From the NCBI GenBank assembly GCA_031459935.1, contig JAVKHN010000018.1:1-37698 (forward strand): 37,698 bases of DNA, read 5' to 3'. Below, piece by piece: positions 17,584 through 26,333 of the stretch (within the stretch, counting starts at the first letter, position 1; every line of letters begins with the position of its first letter). Below the pieces are notes generated by a model, which saw only the letters and a list, made by a program, of their open reading frames with translations, searched no databases and was not told the origin of the DNA. The stretch is from Sysuimicrobium calidum. Its GTDB lineage: Bacteria; Sysuimicrobiota; Sysuimicrobiia; Sysuimicrobiales; Sysuimicrobiaceae. Position numbers and translations under genes: made by a program.

Positions 17584-18369
17584 GTGACACCTTTGGACCT
17601 CAGGACACAGCCTCCCGCGGTGGCGGTGGAGGAGGTGAGCAAGGTCTTCTCCACCCGCAAGGGGATGCTCAGGGCCCTGGAGCGGGTGAGCTTCGAGGTG
17701 GCCCAGGGGCAGTTCACGGTGATCGTGGGACCAAGCGGGTGCGGCAAGACCACTCTCCTGCGGATCCTCGGGGGACTCGAGCGGGAGTTCGAGGGGCGGG
17801 TGGTGCTGCATGCCAACAGCAGCGGGCTCCCCTTTGCCATGGTGTTCCAGGAGCAGTCCGTGTTCCCGTGGATGACGGTGCGGGACAACGTGGCGTACGG
17901 ACTTGCGCTTCGGGGGGTCCCGCGGGCGCAGCGGTACGCCATCGCGGAGCAGTGGATCGAGCGGGTGCACCTGGGGGGATTCGCGGATGCCTATCCCCAT
18001 CAGCTCTCAGGCGGCATGAAGCAGCGGGTGAGCATCGCCCGGGCCTTCGCGGTGGATCCCGAGATCCTGCTGATGGACGAGCCGTTCAGCGCCCTGGATG
18101 AGCAGACCCGCACCCTCCTCCAGCAGGAGGTGGCCCGGCTGTGCGAGGAGTACCGCAAGACGGTGGTGTTCATCACCCACAGCATCGATGAAGCCATCAC
18201 GCTGGGGGACGAGGTGGTGGTGATGACGCGCCGGCCGGGCCGCATCAAGGCCCGGGTGCCCGTTCCCTTCCCCCGGCCCCGGGACGTGGTGGAGATCCGC
18301 AGCAGCCCCGAGTACGGACGCATCTACCGGCACATCTGGTCCCTGATCGCGGAGGAGGTGGGGGGCTAG
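17584..18369 (+). CDS. NitT/TauT-family ABC transporter ATP-binding protein (importer A)
   Basis: An ATPase of about 261 residues (270 if GTG 17557 is used). Walker A is GPSGCGKTT, the Q-loop is VFQEQSVFPWMTV, the signature is LSGGMKQRVSIARAF, Walker B is ILLMDEPFSALDEQT and the switch is FITHSIDEA. This is the SsuB/TauB pattern. The family drives uptake of sulfonates, nitrate, pyrimidine precursors or aromatic acids; here the aromatic neighbours suggest an aromatic or carboxylic acid. I prefer GTG 17584 because GGGGGAG lies 9 nt upstream; GTG at 17578 and 17557 are alternatives. The next gene overlaps by 1 nt. Confidence 0.92.
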   Translation: MTPLDLRTQPPAVAVEEVSKVFSTRKGMLRALERVSFEVAQGQFTVIVGPSGCGKTTLLRILGGLEREFEGRVVLHANSSGLPFAMVFQEQSVFPWMTVRDNVAYGLALRGVPRAQRYAIAEQWIERVHLGGFADAYPHQLSGGMKQRVSIARAFAVDPEILLMDEPFSALDEQTRTLLQQEVARLCEEYRKTVVFITHSIDEAITLGDEVVVMTRRPGRIKARVPVPFPRPRDVVEIRSSPEYGRIYRHIWSLIAEEVGG

Positions 18370-19181
18370 TGGAGGAGCGGACCCTCCAGGCGCAGGCTCT
18401 GGAGCGCAGACCGACGGTCCAAGCTGCCGGAGGGAGGATGCAGGCCGCATCCGTGGCCCGCAGCGCCTTCCCCCTCGTGTGGCTGGGAGCCTGGGAGATG
18501 GCAGCTCGGCTGGGCTGGATGGACGCTCGGTTCTTCCCGCCCCCCAGCCTCATCTTCGAGACCCTGGTCCGGGGGCTCGGGAGCGGAGAGCTGGTGCCGC
18601 ACCTGGGAGCCACCCTGGCGCGGCTGGGGGTGGGGTTCGTGATCGGGGCGGTCCCTGCGGCCCTGCTGGGGATTCTGATGGGGCTTTCGCCGTGGGTGCG
18701 GGCTGCCCTGGACCCCGTGGTGGCCGCCCTCTATCCCATCCCGAAAAGCGCCCTGCTGCCGCTGCTGCTTTTGATCTTCGGGCTGGGGGAGGGTTCCAAG
18801 CTCACCATGTCTGCCATCGGGGTGTTCTTCGTGATGGTGGTGAACGCCATGGAGGGGGTCCTGGTGACGGGACGGGTGTACTTCGACGTGGCCCGGAGTT
18901 TCTCCGCCACTCGGTGGCAGCTGATCCGGACGGTTGCCCTTCCCGGGGCCCTGCCCCTCATCATGGCGGGGGCACGGCTGGGGATCGGGTTGAGCCTGAT
19001 CCTGGTGGTGCTGGCGGAGATGCTGGGGGCCCGAAACGGGCTCGGGTACGTGCTGTGGAGCAGCTGGCAGACCTTCAGCGTACCAACCCTGTACGCGGTA
19101 CTCATGATCACGGCGCTGCTGGGCTACCTCTCCGTGCTGGCCGTGGACGCCCTGCGCAAGATCCTGGTGCCCTGGCAGTGA
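18369..19181 (+). CDS. NitT/TauT-family ABC transporter permease (importer A)
   Basis: A 270-residue inner-membrane permease with about six membrane segments starting near residue 32. The binding-protein-dependent transport EAA loop is visible at ARSFSATRWQLIRTVALPGALP with the usual following MAGARLGIGLSL. The start is GTG at 18369, sharing one base with the ATPase stop codon (TAGTG). Only one permease gene is present, so a homodimeric channel is expected, unlike importer B in this window, which has two. The ligand is unknown. Confidence 0.92.
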   Translation: MEERTLQAQALERRPTVQAAGGRMQAASVARSAFPLVWLGAWEMAARLGWMDARFFPPPSLIFETLVRGLGSGELVPHLGATLARLGVGFVIGAVPAALLGILMGLSPWVRAALDPVVAALYPIPKSALLPLLLLIFGLGEGSKLTMSAIGVFFVMVVNAMEGVLVTGRVYFDVARSFSATRWQLIRTVALPGALPLIMAGARLGIGLSLILVVLAEMLGARNGLGYVLWSSWQTFSVPTLYAVLMITALLGYLSVLAVDALRKILVPWQ

Positions 19182-19204
19182 ATCCACAGATGGGGGTGAG
19201 GGAG

Positions 19205-20230
19205 ATGCGGACAATCCGGTGTGCTGTTTTTGGATTCGTCTGGGTACTGGCCCTCCTGAGCATGGGAACCATGGCCCTGGGGCAGCGGCGGCTGGACCGG
19301 GTGGTGGTGGGGACCGTGGGGCACCCCTCCGACGCCGGAATGTACATCGCCATGGAGAAGGGCTACTTCGCGGCGGAAGGCATCGAGATCTCCATGAACA
19401 ACACCTTCCGCACAGGCGGGCAGACCATCCCGCTACTGGCCACAGGCCAGCTCCACGTGGGCGGCGGCGCCCTTGACCCCGCCTTCATCAACGCCATCCA
19501 CCAGGGGATCCAGCTCAGGGTGGTGGCGGGCAAGGGCATCATCCGGCGGGGCAACGGATTCAATGTGCTCCTGGTGCGCCGGGAGCTGTACGAGCGCGGT
19601 GTGCGATCCATCGCGGGGCTACGGGGGCGGAAGCTGGCGGTAACAAACCTGGAGGGTGCGGTCACCTTCGAAGTGCAGGAGATGCTCCGGACGGCGGGGC
19701 TCACCCTGCGGGACGTGGAGCTCGTGGTCCTCCCCAATCCCGACATGCCCGTGGCCCTGCAGAACGCCGCCGTGGACGCCGCCTTCGTGATCGAGCCCGT
19801 GGCCACCTACCGCCTCAGATCCGCGGTGATCCTCATGACCGCGGATCGGGTGGTGAACGACTTCCCCATCGGGGTGATCTTCTACGGGCCTGCCATGCTC
19901 GCAAACCCCGACCTCGCGGTGCGGTGGATGGCCGCCTACATCCGGGGGCTGCGCTACTACGACCTCGCCATGCGGGATCCCACCGTGCGGGAGGAGGTCA
20001 TCCGGATCTTCCTTAAGTACCTCCCCTTCAAGGACGTGGAGGTGTACCGGAACATGATCTGGCCGGGCCTGCGGCCGGACGGAACCTTCAACGTGGGTTA
20101 CGTCCGGCCCCTCCAGGAGTTCATGCTGGAGCGGAGGGCCATCCGGGCCATCGTCCCCACAGAACAGCTCGTGGATTTCAGCTACCTGCAGAAGGCCCTG
20201 GACCGGATCCGGGAGCGGGGAGGCCGCTGA
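19205..20230 (+). CDS. NitT/TauT-family ABC transporter substrate-binding protein (importer A)
   Basis: A 341-residue exported protein of the NMT1/SsuA/TauA type. Residues 1-26 are a signal peptide (MRTIRCAVFGFVWVLALLS, then MGTMALG). The mature protein has VGTVGHPSDAGMYIAMEKGYF, followed by AAEGIEISM, the family hallmark of a ligand-binding N-terminal lobe, and later GRKLAVTNLEGAVTFEVQEML and DAAFVIEPVAT. ATG at 19205 follows GGGGGTGAGGGAG; ATG 19190 is possible. It is the last part of the importer, 23 nt after the permease and 22 nt before the amidohydrolase, so all lie on one transcript. Confidence 0.9.
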   Translation: MRTIRCAVFGFVWVLALLSMGTMALGQRRLDRVVVGTVGHPSDAGMYIAMEKGYFAAEGIEISMNNTFRTGGQTIPLLATGQLHVGGGALDPAFINAIHQGIQLRVVAGKGIIRRGNGFNVLLVRRELYERGVRSIAGLRGRKLAVTNLEGAVTFEVQEMLRTAGLTLRDVELVVLPNPDMPVALQNAAVDAAFVIEPVATYRLRSAVILMTADRVVNDFPIGVIFYGPAMLANPDLAVRWMAAYIRGLRYYDLAMRDPTVREEVIRIFLKYLPFKDVEVYRNMIWPGLRPDGTFNVGYVRPLQEFMLERRAIRAIVPTEQLVDFSYLQKALDRIRERGGR

Positions 20231-20252
20231 ATCCAACCCACGGAGGACGAAG

Positions 20253-21269
20253 GTGGCTCGGAAGATCGACGTGTTCTGCCACATCCTGCCGCAGCGGTAC
20301 TACGACTACATGGTGCGCCACGTGGCCGGGGAGGCGTATATGCAGAAGCGGGTGCGCGGGATCCCGGCCCTCTACGATCTCGGCGCGCGCTTCCGCATCC
20401 TGGACGCCTACCCCGATTACTTCCAGGTTCTCTCCCTGGCGGCCCCTCCCTTGGAGGCGGTGGCGGGACCGGATCGGTCCCCTGAGCTCGCCCGGGTGGC
20501 CAACGACGCCATGGCGGAGCTAGTGGATCGTCACCCGGATCGGTTCGTGGGGTTCGTGGCCTCCCTGCCCATGAACCATCCGGAGGCCGCGGTACAGGAG
20601 GCGGACCGGGCCATCACGGAGCTCGGAGCTACGGGAGTCCAGATCTACACCAACGTGAACGGAAAACCTCTTGATGGCCCCGAGTACCTGCCCCTGTTTG
20701 AGCGCATGAGCCACCACGACCTTCCCCTCTGGGTCCACCCCACCCGGCCTCCGGATCAGCCCGACTACCCCACGGAGTCCCGCTCCAAGTACGACATCTG
20801 GTGGACCTTCGGGTGGCCGTACGAGACCAGCGTCTTCATGGCCCGTGTGGTGTTCGGGGGACTGTTCGACCGATTCCCGAACCTGAAGATCCTCACCCAC
20901 CACATGGGCGGCATGGTGCCGTACTTCGAAGGCAGGGTGGGCTGGGGGCTGGACCAGCTGGGAACCCGCACGGACGTCGAGGAGGACCTGCGGGCCAAGG
21001 AGGCCCTGAGGAAACGCCCCCTGGACTACTTCCGCGCCTTCTACGCGGATACCGCCCTCTTCGGAGCGCTCCCGGCCACGGAGTGCGGCATCGCCTTCTT
21101 CGGGGCGGAGCGGGTCCTGTTCGCCACGGACTTTCCCTTCGATCCCGAGGGCGGTTCCCTGTTCATCCGGGAGACCATCCGGGTAATCGAAAACGTCTCG
21201 TTCCCGCCCGAGGTCAAGCAGGCCATTTTCGAGGGAAACGCGCGCCGGCTACTGCGCCTTCGGCTCTGA
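20253..21269 (+). CDS. Amidohydrolase-family protein, ACMSD-like (aromatic/muconate decarboxylase type)
   Basis: A 338-residue Amidohydro_2 protein. The barrel shows His162 (LWVHPTRP), His216/217 (LTHHMGG) and Asp293 (FATDFPFD), as in 2-amino-3-carboxymuconate semialdehyde decarboxylase and resorcylate decarboxylases. The first metal motif, normally HxH, reads FxH here (DVFCHILP, Phe8-Cys9-His10), a variant seen in part of the family. It may remove a carboxyl group from an aromatic ring or ring-opened acid, feeding the meta-cleavage pathway, or hydrolyse a related compound. The start is GTG at 20253 behind GGAGGACG. It is the last gene of the plus-strand unit, and its end overlaps the convergent gene by 21 nt. 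Confidence 0.82.
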   Translation: MARKIDVFCHILPQRYYDYMVRHVAGEAYMQKRVRGIPALYDLGARFRILDAYPDYFQVLSLAAPPLEAVAGPDRSPELARVANDAMAELVDRHPDRFVGFVASLPMNHPEAAVQEADRAITELGATGVQIYTNVNGKPLDGPEYLPLFERMSHHDLPLWVHPTRPPDQPDYPTESRSKYDIWWTFGWPYETSVFMARVVFGGLFDRFPNLKILTHHMGGMVPYFEGRVGWGLDQLGTRTDVEEDLRAKEALRKRPLDYFRAFYADTALFGALPATECGIAFFGAERVLFATDFPFDPEGGSLFIRETIRVIENVSFPPEVKQAIFEGNARRLLRLRL

Positions 21270-23276
21270 GAGGGATTCCGCCACCAGCTCCGCCACATCC
21301 AGCACGCGCACCGCGCGTTCCCCTGCCGCGGTCTTCACCGCGTCCTCCAGCATCTGCAGGCAAAAAGGGCAGCTCACGGCCACCACCCCGGCCCCCGTGC
21401 CCACCGCTTCCCGCGCCCGCTGAAGGGCCACCCGCTCCTCCCCCCGTTCCTCCACCCAGGCCCTTCCCCCTCCGGCTCCGCAGCAGAAGGTGTTCCGGGC
21501 CCTCCGGGGCATCTCCACCAGCCTGAGTCCTCTTAGCCTCGCAAGCACCTCCCGGGGGGGATCCACTACCCCGTTGTGCCGGGCCAGGTAGCAGGGATCG
21601 TGATAGGTCACCGAGTCCTCGTCTCCCGCCGTCTTCCCCAGGGGAGGACTCCAGCTTCCCTGCCGGAGCAGGGAGGAGAGGAGCTCCGTGTGGTGCTGGA
21701 CCTGCAGATCCCCGCCCAGCTCCCGATACTCGTTCTTCAGCACGTTGTAGCAGTGCGGGCAGGAGGTCACCACCCGTCGCACCCGGTACCGGGCAAAGGT
21801 CTCGAGGTTTGCGGTGGCCAGGGTACGGAACAGGAACTCATCCCCCATGCGCCGGGCGGGATCTCCCGTGCACCGCTCCTCGGGGCCCAGAACGCCCACA
21901 CGCAGCCCGGCCCCGTCCAGGATGCGGACGAGCGCACGGGCCACCCGCTGATAGCGCTCGTCCAGCACCGCGCACCCCGCCCAGTAGACCACATCCACCT
22001 CTTCCGCGCTCCCCGCGTCTTTCAGCTCCCGGACCGGCAAAGACCGGTACCAGTCCCGCCGGCTCCACCGGGTCCCCGCCCAGGGATGCTCCCGCGCCTC
22101 CAGGCTGCGCAGGGCCTCCCGCATCCCGCTGGGAACCCGGGCTTCCTCCATCACCAGATAGCGCCGCAGCTCCAGGATCTTCGGGAGGTGCTCGATGAAC
22201 ACAGGGCACGCCTCCATGCACGCCATGCACGTGGTGCACGCCCACAGGGTCTCCTCCCGGATCACGTTTCCCGCAAGCGGAACTGCGAGGTCCCTTTCGT
22301 CATTCCGCATGGCCTTCCGGAGGTCCAGGATCAGGTGCATGGGGGAAAGGGGTTTGCCTGTGGCGTATGCGGGGCAGGCGGCCGTGCAGCGCCCGCACTC
22401 CGTGCACACATCCAGGTCGAACAGGTCCTTCCAGGTAAGGTCCTCCAACCGCCGGGCGCCCAGGGTGCTTGCCTCCTCCAGCTGCAGGGGTCGGGGGGCG
22501 CCGTTCGCCGCCAGGGGCTGCAGGTACACGTTCAGGGGGGCGAGGAGGAGGTGAAACAGCTTGGAGTACGGGATGTACGCCACAAACGCGCTGGCGAGGA
22601 GGAAGTGGATCCACCACAGGACGGCATGCAGCCACCGCATCCCGCTCCCGTCGAGCCCCGCACCCCGGACCGCCTGCCCGATGGCGAACCCCACCGGGCT
22701 CCACCGCCCCCAGGGGTCCTGGGTGGCCGCGATCCGCAGCCCCTCTACCAGAAACCCGGTTACCAGGATGGCCTCGAAGAGAAGCAGCAGGAGGGTGTCC
22801 GACCAGACTCCCCGCGGCAGACGGGGAAGGGAGCCCGTCTGCCGCAGGAGGAGGGCGGCTCCCACCCCCACCGCGGCCACCAGCCCCATGAGGTCGAGGA
22901 AGAAGGATTGGAAATACAGATAAAAGGGTCCCCGCATGATCCGGATTCCCAGGTCATGGTGGACAAACACCACCACGGTTCCCAGGAAGAGCACCAGGAA
23001 TCCCCAGAAGAACGCGAAGTGGTAAAGACCTGGCAGCCGCTCCGCAAACAGCCGCACGTGTCCCGCGACGTGTACCAGAACGAGCTTCAACCGGGGCCAG
23101 AGGGGACCAAGGCGGTCCAATCCCTTCCCACGACGCCATCGGCGAAACTCCCGAAGGATCCCGTACCCGAGAATCCCCACGGTCACCGCGGTGAGGAGGT
23201 ACATCACCACCACACCCGCGGGCGGGATGTTCCAGAAGACCTCCCGGGTGGCTTCGCCCAACTTCTCCGATGGCAT
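21249..23276 (-). CDS. Membrane FeS oxidoreductase, Etf:(mena)quinone oxidoreductase type (HdrD-like with NarI-like membrane domain)
   Basis: A 675-residue fusion. Residues about 20-250 are hydrophobic with several helices and conserved His (VLVHVAGH, YHFAFFWG, VHHDLG, WLHAVLWWIHF), as in a NarI-like di-haem cytochrome. Two 4Fe-4S clusters follow: Cys291, 294, 297, 301 and Cys347, 350, 353, 357. Then come two CCG-type domains as in heterodisulfide reductase HdrD (RCTGDPARRMG with SCPHCYN; DPCYLARHNG, FCCGAGGG, SCPFC). Proteins of this build beside etfBA pass electrons from acyl-CoA dehydrogenases through Etf to menaquinone at the inner membrane. It directly follows etfA (12-nt gap). The ribosome site before ATG 23276 is weak, so it may rely on coupling. 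It ends the 16-gene minus-strand unit. Confidence 0.88.
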   Translation of the reverse strand: MPSEKLGEATREVFWNIPPAGVVVMYLLTAVTVGILGYGILREFRRWRRGKGLDRLGPLWPRLKLVLVHVAGHVRLFAERLPGLYHFAFFWGFLVLFLGTVVVFVHHDLGIRIMRGPFYLYFQSFFLDLMGLVAAVGVGAALLLRQTGSLPRLPRGVWSDTLLLLLFEAILVTGFLVEGLRIAATQDPWGRWSPVGFAIGQAVRGAGLDGSGMRWLHAVLWWIHFLLASAFVAYIPYSKLFHLLLAPLNVYLQPLAANGAPRPLQLEEASTLGARRLEDLTWKDLFDLDVCTECGRCTAACPAYATGKPLSPMHLILDLRKAMRNDERDLAVPLAGNVIREETLWACTTCMACMEACPVFIEHLPKILELRRYLVMEEARVPSGMREALRSLEAREHPWAGTRWSRRDWYRSLPVRELKDAGSAEEVDVVYWAGCAVLDERYQRVARALVRILDGAGLRVGVLGPEERCTGDPARRMGDEFLFRTLATANLETFARYRVRRVVTSCPHCYNVLKNEYRELGGDLQVQHHTELLSSLLRQGSWSPPLGKTAGDEDSVTYHDPCYLARHNGVVDPPREVLARLRGLRLVEMPRRARNTFCCGAGGGRAWVEERGEERVALQRAREAVGTGAGVVAVSCPFCLQMLEDAVKTAAGERAVRVLDVAELVAESLSEPKAQ

Positions 23277-23288
23277 GGAGGCGTCCGC

Positions 23289-24299
23289 TCAGAGGTCCTG
23301 GGGATCGGCCTTCTTCCGCGCTTTCAGCCGCTCCACGAGCCGGGGAACGATCTCCTTCCAGTCCTCCACCACACCGACCTCCGCCGCTTTGAAGATGGGG
23401 GCCTCTGGATCCGTGTTGATGGCCACGATGTGCCGCGCACCGCTCACCCCCGCGAGGTGCTGGCTCGCCCCGCTGATCCCCACCGCGAGATAGAGCTCCG
23501 GGGCGATCTTCTTCCCCGTCTGTCCGATCTGGAGATGTCCGGGTACCCAACCGGCGTCCACCGCGGCGCGGCTCGCTCCCACCGCCCCCCCCAGCAAGCG
23601 CGCGAGCTCCTCCAGCACCCGGAAGCCGTCTTCCCCGCCGATGCCCCTTCCTCCTCCCACCACCACCCGGGCCTCCTCCAGGCGAGGTCCGGGAGCCTCC
23701 TGCCTGCGGCTCTCCAACAGCCGGACCCGGGGTGCGATCCGAGCTCCCTCGCCCAGGGAGAGGGGTCGGACGACCTCTGAACTCGGATCCCCGGATCGGA
23801 ATGGCGGTGCGGAGAACGCCCGGGGCCGTACGGTCACCACGGTCACGGGACGGTGTGCCCTTACCGCGGCCAGCGCCTTCCCGCCGTACATGGGCCGGAT
23901 CCAGAGGAGAGAGCCCTCCGGATCCCTGCGCACACCCACCACGTCCGGCACCGAAGCCGCCTGCAGCCGCCAGGCCACCCGGGGACCCAGCTCCGCGCCC
24001 AGCGGATCGCCGCGGAGCAGCATGACGGTGGGCTGCAGGACGCGCGCCACCTCTGTTAGGGCGGCTGCGTACCGGTCGCTGGATAGGTCCTCCAGCAGGG
24101 AATCCGTCCCTAGCCAGACCTCCTCGGCTCCTGCCCGCCAGATCTCCTGTGCCAGCTCCCGTGCACCCCTCTCTTCCGGGCCGAGGATGGCTGCCAGCAG
24201 GGAGCCGCCCGCGGCCTGTGCCGCCGCGTACGCGGCTCCCACGACTTCCGTCCACCCGGAAGCCGGGGCTCTGGTGAAGACCACCGCGAGTACGCGCAT
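23289..24299 (-). CDS. etfA: Electron transfer flavoprotein, alpha subunit
   Basis: A 336-residue protein. The C-terminal FAD domain is clear: ASRAAVDAGWVPGHLQIGQ, then TGKKIAPELYLAVGISGASQ, HLAGVSGARHIVAIN and NTDPEAPIFKAAEVGVV. This fits the EtfA signature with Ser where Ile/Val is usual before Gln. With EtfB it collects electrons from acyl-CoA dehydrogenases such as the one in the same operon and gives them to the membrane oxidoreductase encoded next. The N-terminal part (residues 1-190) is less conserved, as usual. ATG at 24299 lies 10 nt after the etfB stop, with GGAGGCCGGG just before it. Confidence 0.93.
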   Translation of the reverse strand: MRVLAVVFTRAPASGWTEVVGAAYAAAQAAGGSLLAAILGPEERGARELAQEIWRAGAEEVWLGTDSLLEDLSSDRYAAALTEVARVLQPTVMLLRGDPLGAELGPRVAWRLQAASVPDVVGVRRDPEGSLLWIRPMYGGKALAAVRAHRPVTVVTVRPRAFSAPPFRSGDPSSEVVRPLSLGEGARIAPRVRLLESRRQEAPGPRLEEARVVVGGGRGIGGEDGFRVLEELARLLGGAVGASRAAVDAGWVPGHLQIGQTGKKIAPELYLAVGISGASQHLAGVSGARHIVAINTDPEAPIFKAAEVGVVEDWKEIVPRLVERLKARKKADPQDL

Positions 24300-24309
24300 C
24301 CCGGCCTCC

Positions 24310-25101
24310 TCACACCCCTATCCGCTCCAGCTCCCCCAGCAGGGCTTCCACCTTCGCCTCCACCGTCTCCCCCTCGATCACCCGACACCGGCCCGGTAGC
24401 TGCGGCAGGTCCAGCTCCGCGAGGGTGGTCCACGGGGAAGCCGCTTCTGGCGGCAGATCCCCTACCCCCACCACAGGAACGGGCTTCCGTTGAGCGGCCA
24501 GGATGTCCCGCACCTTGGGCATGCGGGGGACGTTGCACTCCGCATTCGTGACCGTGAGGAGGACGGGAAGCTGCACCTCCACCACCTCCGTGCCCTCCTC
24601 CGTCTCCCGCTCCAGGTGCAGGGTACCTGGGGGTCCCGGACGCGCCCGGAGCACGTTGGTGACCACGGGGAAGCCCAACATCTCCGCGAGGAGAGGCCCC
24701 ACCTGCCCCGCGTCCGTGTCCGCGGCCTGCCGTCCGCAGATCACCACGTCCGCGGGCCACAGGGAACCGCGGATGGCGGCCGCCAACGCAGCCGCCGTCT
24801 GAACCCCATCCGGCTCCTCCAGGGCGGAGGCGTCGATCCGCAGCGCCTCCTGGGCCCCCATGGCCAGGGCCTTCCGCAGGACGTCGTCCGCGCTGCGGTC
24901 CCCCAGGCTCAGAGCCACCACAGATGCTTCTCCCACCGTCTCCCGCAGCTGGAGGGCCACCTCCAGGGCGATCTCGTCAAAGGTGCTCATCACCAGGCGG
25001 GCCTTCTCCACCACGGGTCGCCTCGCCGTCCGATCGATGGTGAACTCCTCTGCCGGTAGCTCCGGGTCGAGTACCTGCTTCACGCACACCACGATGCGCA
25101 T
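24310..25101 (-). CDS. etfB: Electron transfer flavoprotein, beta subunit
   Basis: A 263-residue protein. The N-terminal MRIVVCVKQVLDPELP and NPFDE-like STFDEIALEVALQL are typical, as are ADVVICGRQAADTDAGQVGPLLAE (nucleotide-binding region) and LPVLLTVTNAECNVPRMPKV. The length is normal. ATG at 25101 has GGAGGCCGTCAGA upstream; the ORF extending to 25434 runs into the CoA-transferase gene in another frame and is not real. It forms a heterodimer with EtfA. No sequence here proves or excludes an electron-bifurcating type, but the neighbouring membrane oxidoreductase points to simple quinone reduction. Confidence 0.93.
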   Translation of the reverse strand: MRIVVCVKQVLDPELPAEEFTIDRTARRPVVEKARLVMSTFDEIALEVALQLRETVGEASVVALSLGDRSADDVLRKALAMGAQEALRIDASALEEPDGVQTAAALAAAIRGSLWPADVVICGRQAADTDAGQVGPLLAEMLGFPVVTNVLRARPGPPGTLHLERETEEGTEVVEVQLPVLLTVTNAECNVPRMPKVRDILAAQRKPVPVVGVGDLPPEAASPWTTLAELDLPQLPGRCRVIEGETVEAKVEALLGELERIGV

Positions 25102-25124
25102 TCTGACGGCCTCCTGATCCGTAC

Positions 25125-26333
25125 TCACGCGCTTCCCCCCGTGTCCGACCCCGTCCCGACCACGCCCTCCGCCTGAAGGATCCGGATCTTCTCCATGGAG
25201 AAGCCCAGCTCCCGGAGCACGGGGACGGTGTCCTCCCCCAGGTCCGGAACCCGGGTGTACTGGGCTCTGTTCCGCTCCAGCCGCAGGGGGCTTGCGATGG
25301 TTTTCACCCTGCCCACCGGCGAATTCAGCTCCTGGATGAGCCCTCGGGCCTGCACCTGAGGGTGGGCCAGCACCTCTCCGATGCTCCGCATGAGTCCCCA
25401 TGGCAACCCTGCCGCCTGCAGCCGGCGTGCCCATTCCTCCTGGCTGCGGGTTCTCAGGATCCGCTCCAGCAACGGTTCCAGCGTCTCCCGATTCTGCCGG
25501 CGCTTCTCCACGGTGTGGTAATCAGGGTGCTCCACGAGATCCGGCCGCTCGATGACCTGCTCGCAGAACCGCCTCCAGTCCCGGTCGCTGGCCACCGCGA
25601 AGCAGATCCACTTTCCCTCCGCCGTCTGGAAAGGGCCGTAGGGCACGATGTAGTGGTGTCGCATGCCCACGCGCCCAGGCTCCTGTCCGCCGTACCAGAC
25701 GTGATAGGGGAAGTACCCCAGCCACGCCAGCATGGCTTCGAACATGGACACCTCCACGAACTGCCCCTCCCCGGTCCGCTCTCGTTCCAACAGGGCCAGG
25801 GCGATCCCCAGGGCCCCGTACAGGCCCGCGGCGAGATCCGCCACCGGCACTCCCACCTTGGCCGGTGCGTCCGGATACCCCGTGACCGCCATCATCCCCG
25901 CCTCCGCCTGCACCAGCAGGTCGTAGGCCTTCATCTCCCGATACGGCCCCTCCCGCCCGTATCCGGAGATCGAGCAGTACACCAAGCGGGGGTTCCAGGC
26001 CCGGACCTGCTCGTATCCCAATCCCAGGGCCTCTGCCACGCCCGGCGCGTAGTTCTCCACGAACACGTCCGCGCGCTCCACCAGCCGCCGGGCCACCTCC
26101 CGGGCACCCTCGCGCTTCAGGTCCAGCACCACGCTCCGCTTGTTCCGGTTCACCCACACGTACCCCGAGCTCAGTCCCCGCACCACGCTGTCCCAGGATC
26201 GGATGAGGTCCCCTCCGGGTCTCTCGATCTTGATGACCTCCGCCCCCATGTCCCCCAGCAGACTCGTGCAGAAGGGCCCGGCCACCGCCACCTCCAGGGC
26301 CACCACGCGCTTTCCAGCTAGGACGCCCCGCAT
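25125..26333 (-). CDS. Class III (CaiB/BaiF) CoA-transferase
   Basis: A 402-residue family III CoA-transferase. The N-terminal VVALEVAVAGPFCTSLLGDMGAEVIKIE part (about residues 9-37), FVENYAPGVAEALGLGYE and SISGYGREGP are hallmarks. The catalytic Asp is Asp138 in MKAYDLLVQAEAG, in the position of Asp169 of formyl-CoA transferase. It moves CoA between two carboxylic acids; relatives act on mesaconate, succinate, carnitine, (R)-phenyllactate and others. ATG at 26333 shares one base with the stop of the MaoC gene (TGATG). The operon contains a second, unrelated CoA-transferase, so either two acids are activated or CoA is moved within one molecule or intermediate (inference). Confidence 0.92.
   Translation of the reverse strand: MRGVLAGKRVVALEVAVAGPFCTSLLGDMGAEVIKIERPGGDLIRSWDSVVRGLSSGYVWVNRNKRSVVLDLKREGAREVARRLVERADVFVENYAPGVAEALGLGYEQVRAWNPRLVYCSISGYGREGPYREMKAYDLLVQAEAGMMAVTGYPDAPAKVGVPVADLAAGLYGALGIALALLERERTGEGQFVEVSMFEAMLAWLGYFPYHVWYGGQEPGRVGMRHHYIVPYGPFQTAEGKWICFAVASDRDWRRFCEQVIERPDLVEHPDYHTVEKRRQNRETLEPLLERILRTRSQEEWARRLQAAGLPWGLMRSIGEVLAHPQVQARGLIQELNSPVGRVKTIASPLRLERNRAQYTRVPDLGEDTVPVLRELGFSMEKIRILQAEGVVGTGSDTGGSA

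Noticed and set aside
21576..23780. 734-residue plus-strand ORF
   Set aside because: It is a shadow of the membrane FeS oxidoreductase and etfA genes, with no recognisable domain and a composition typical of antisense frames.
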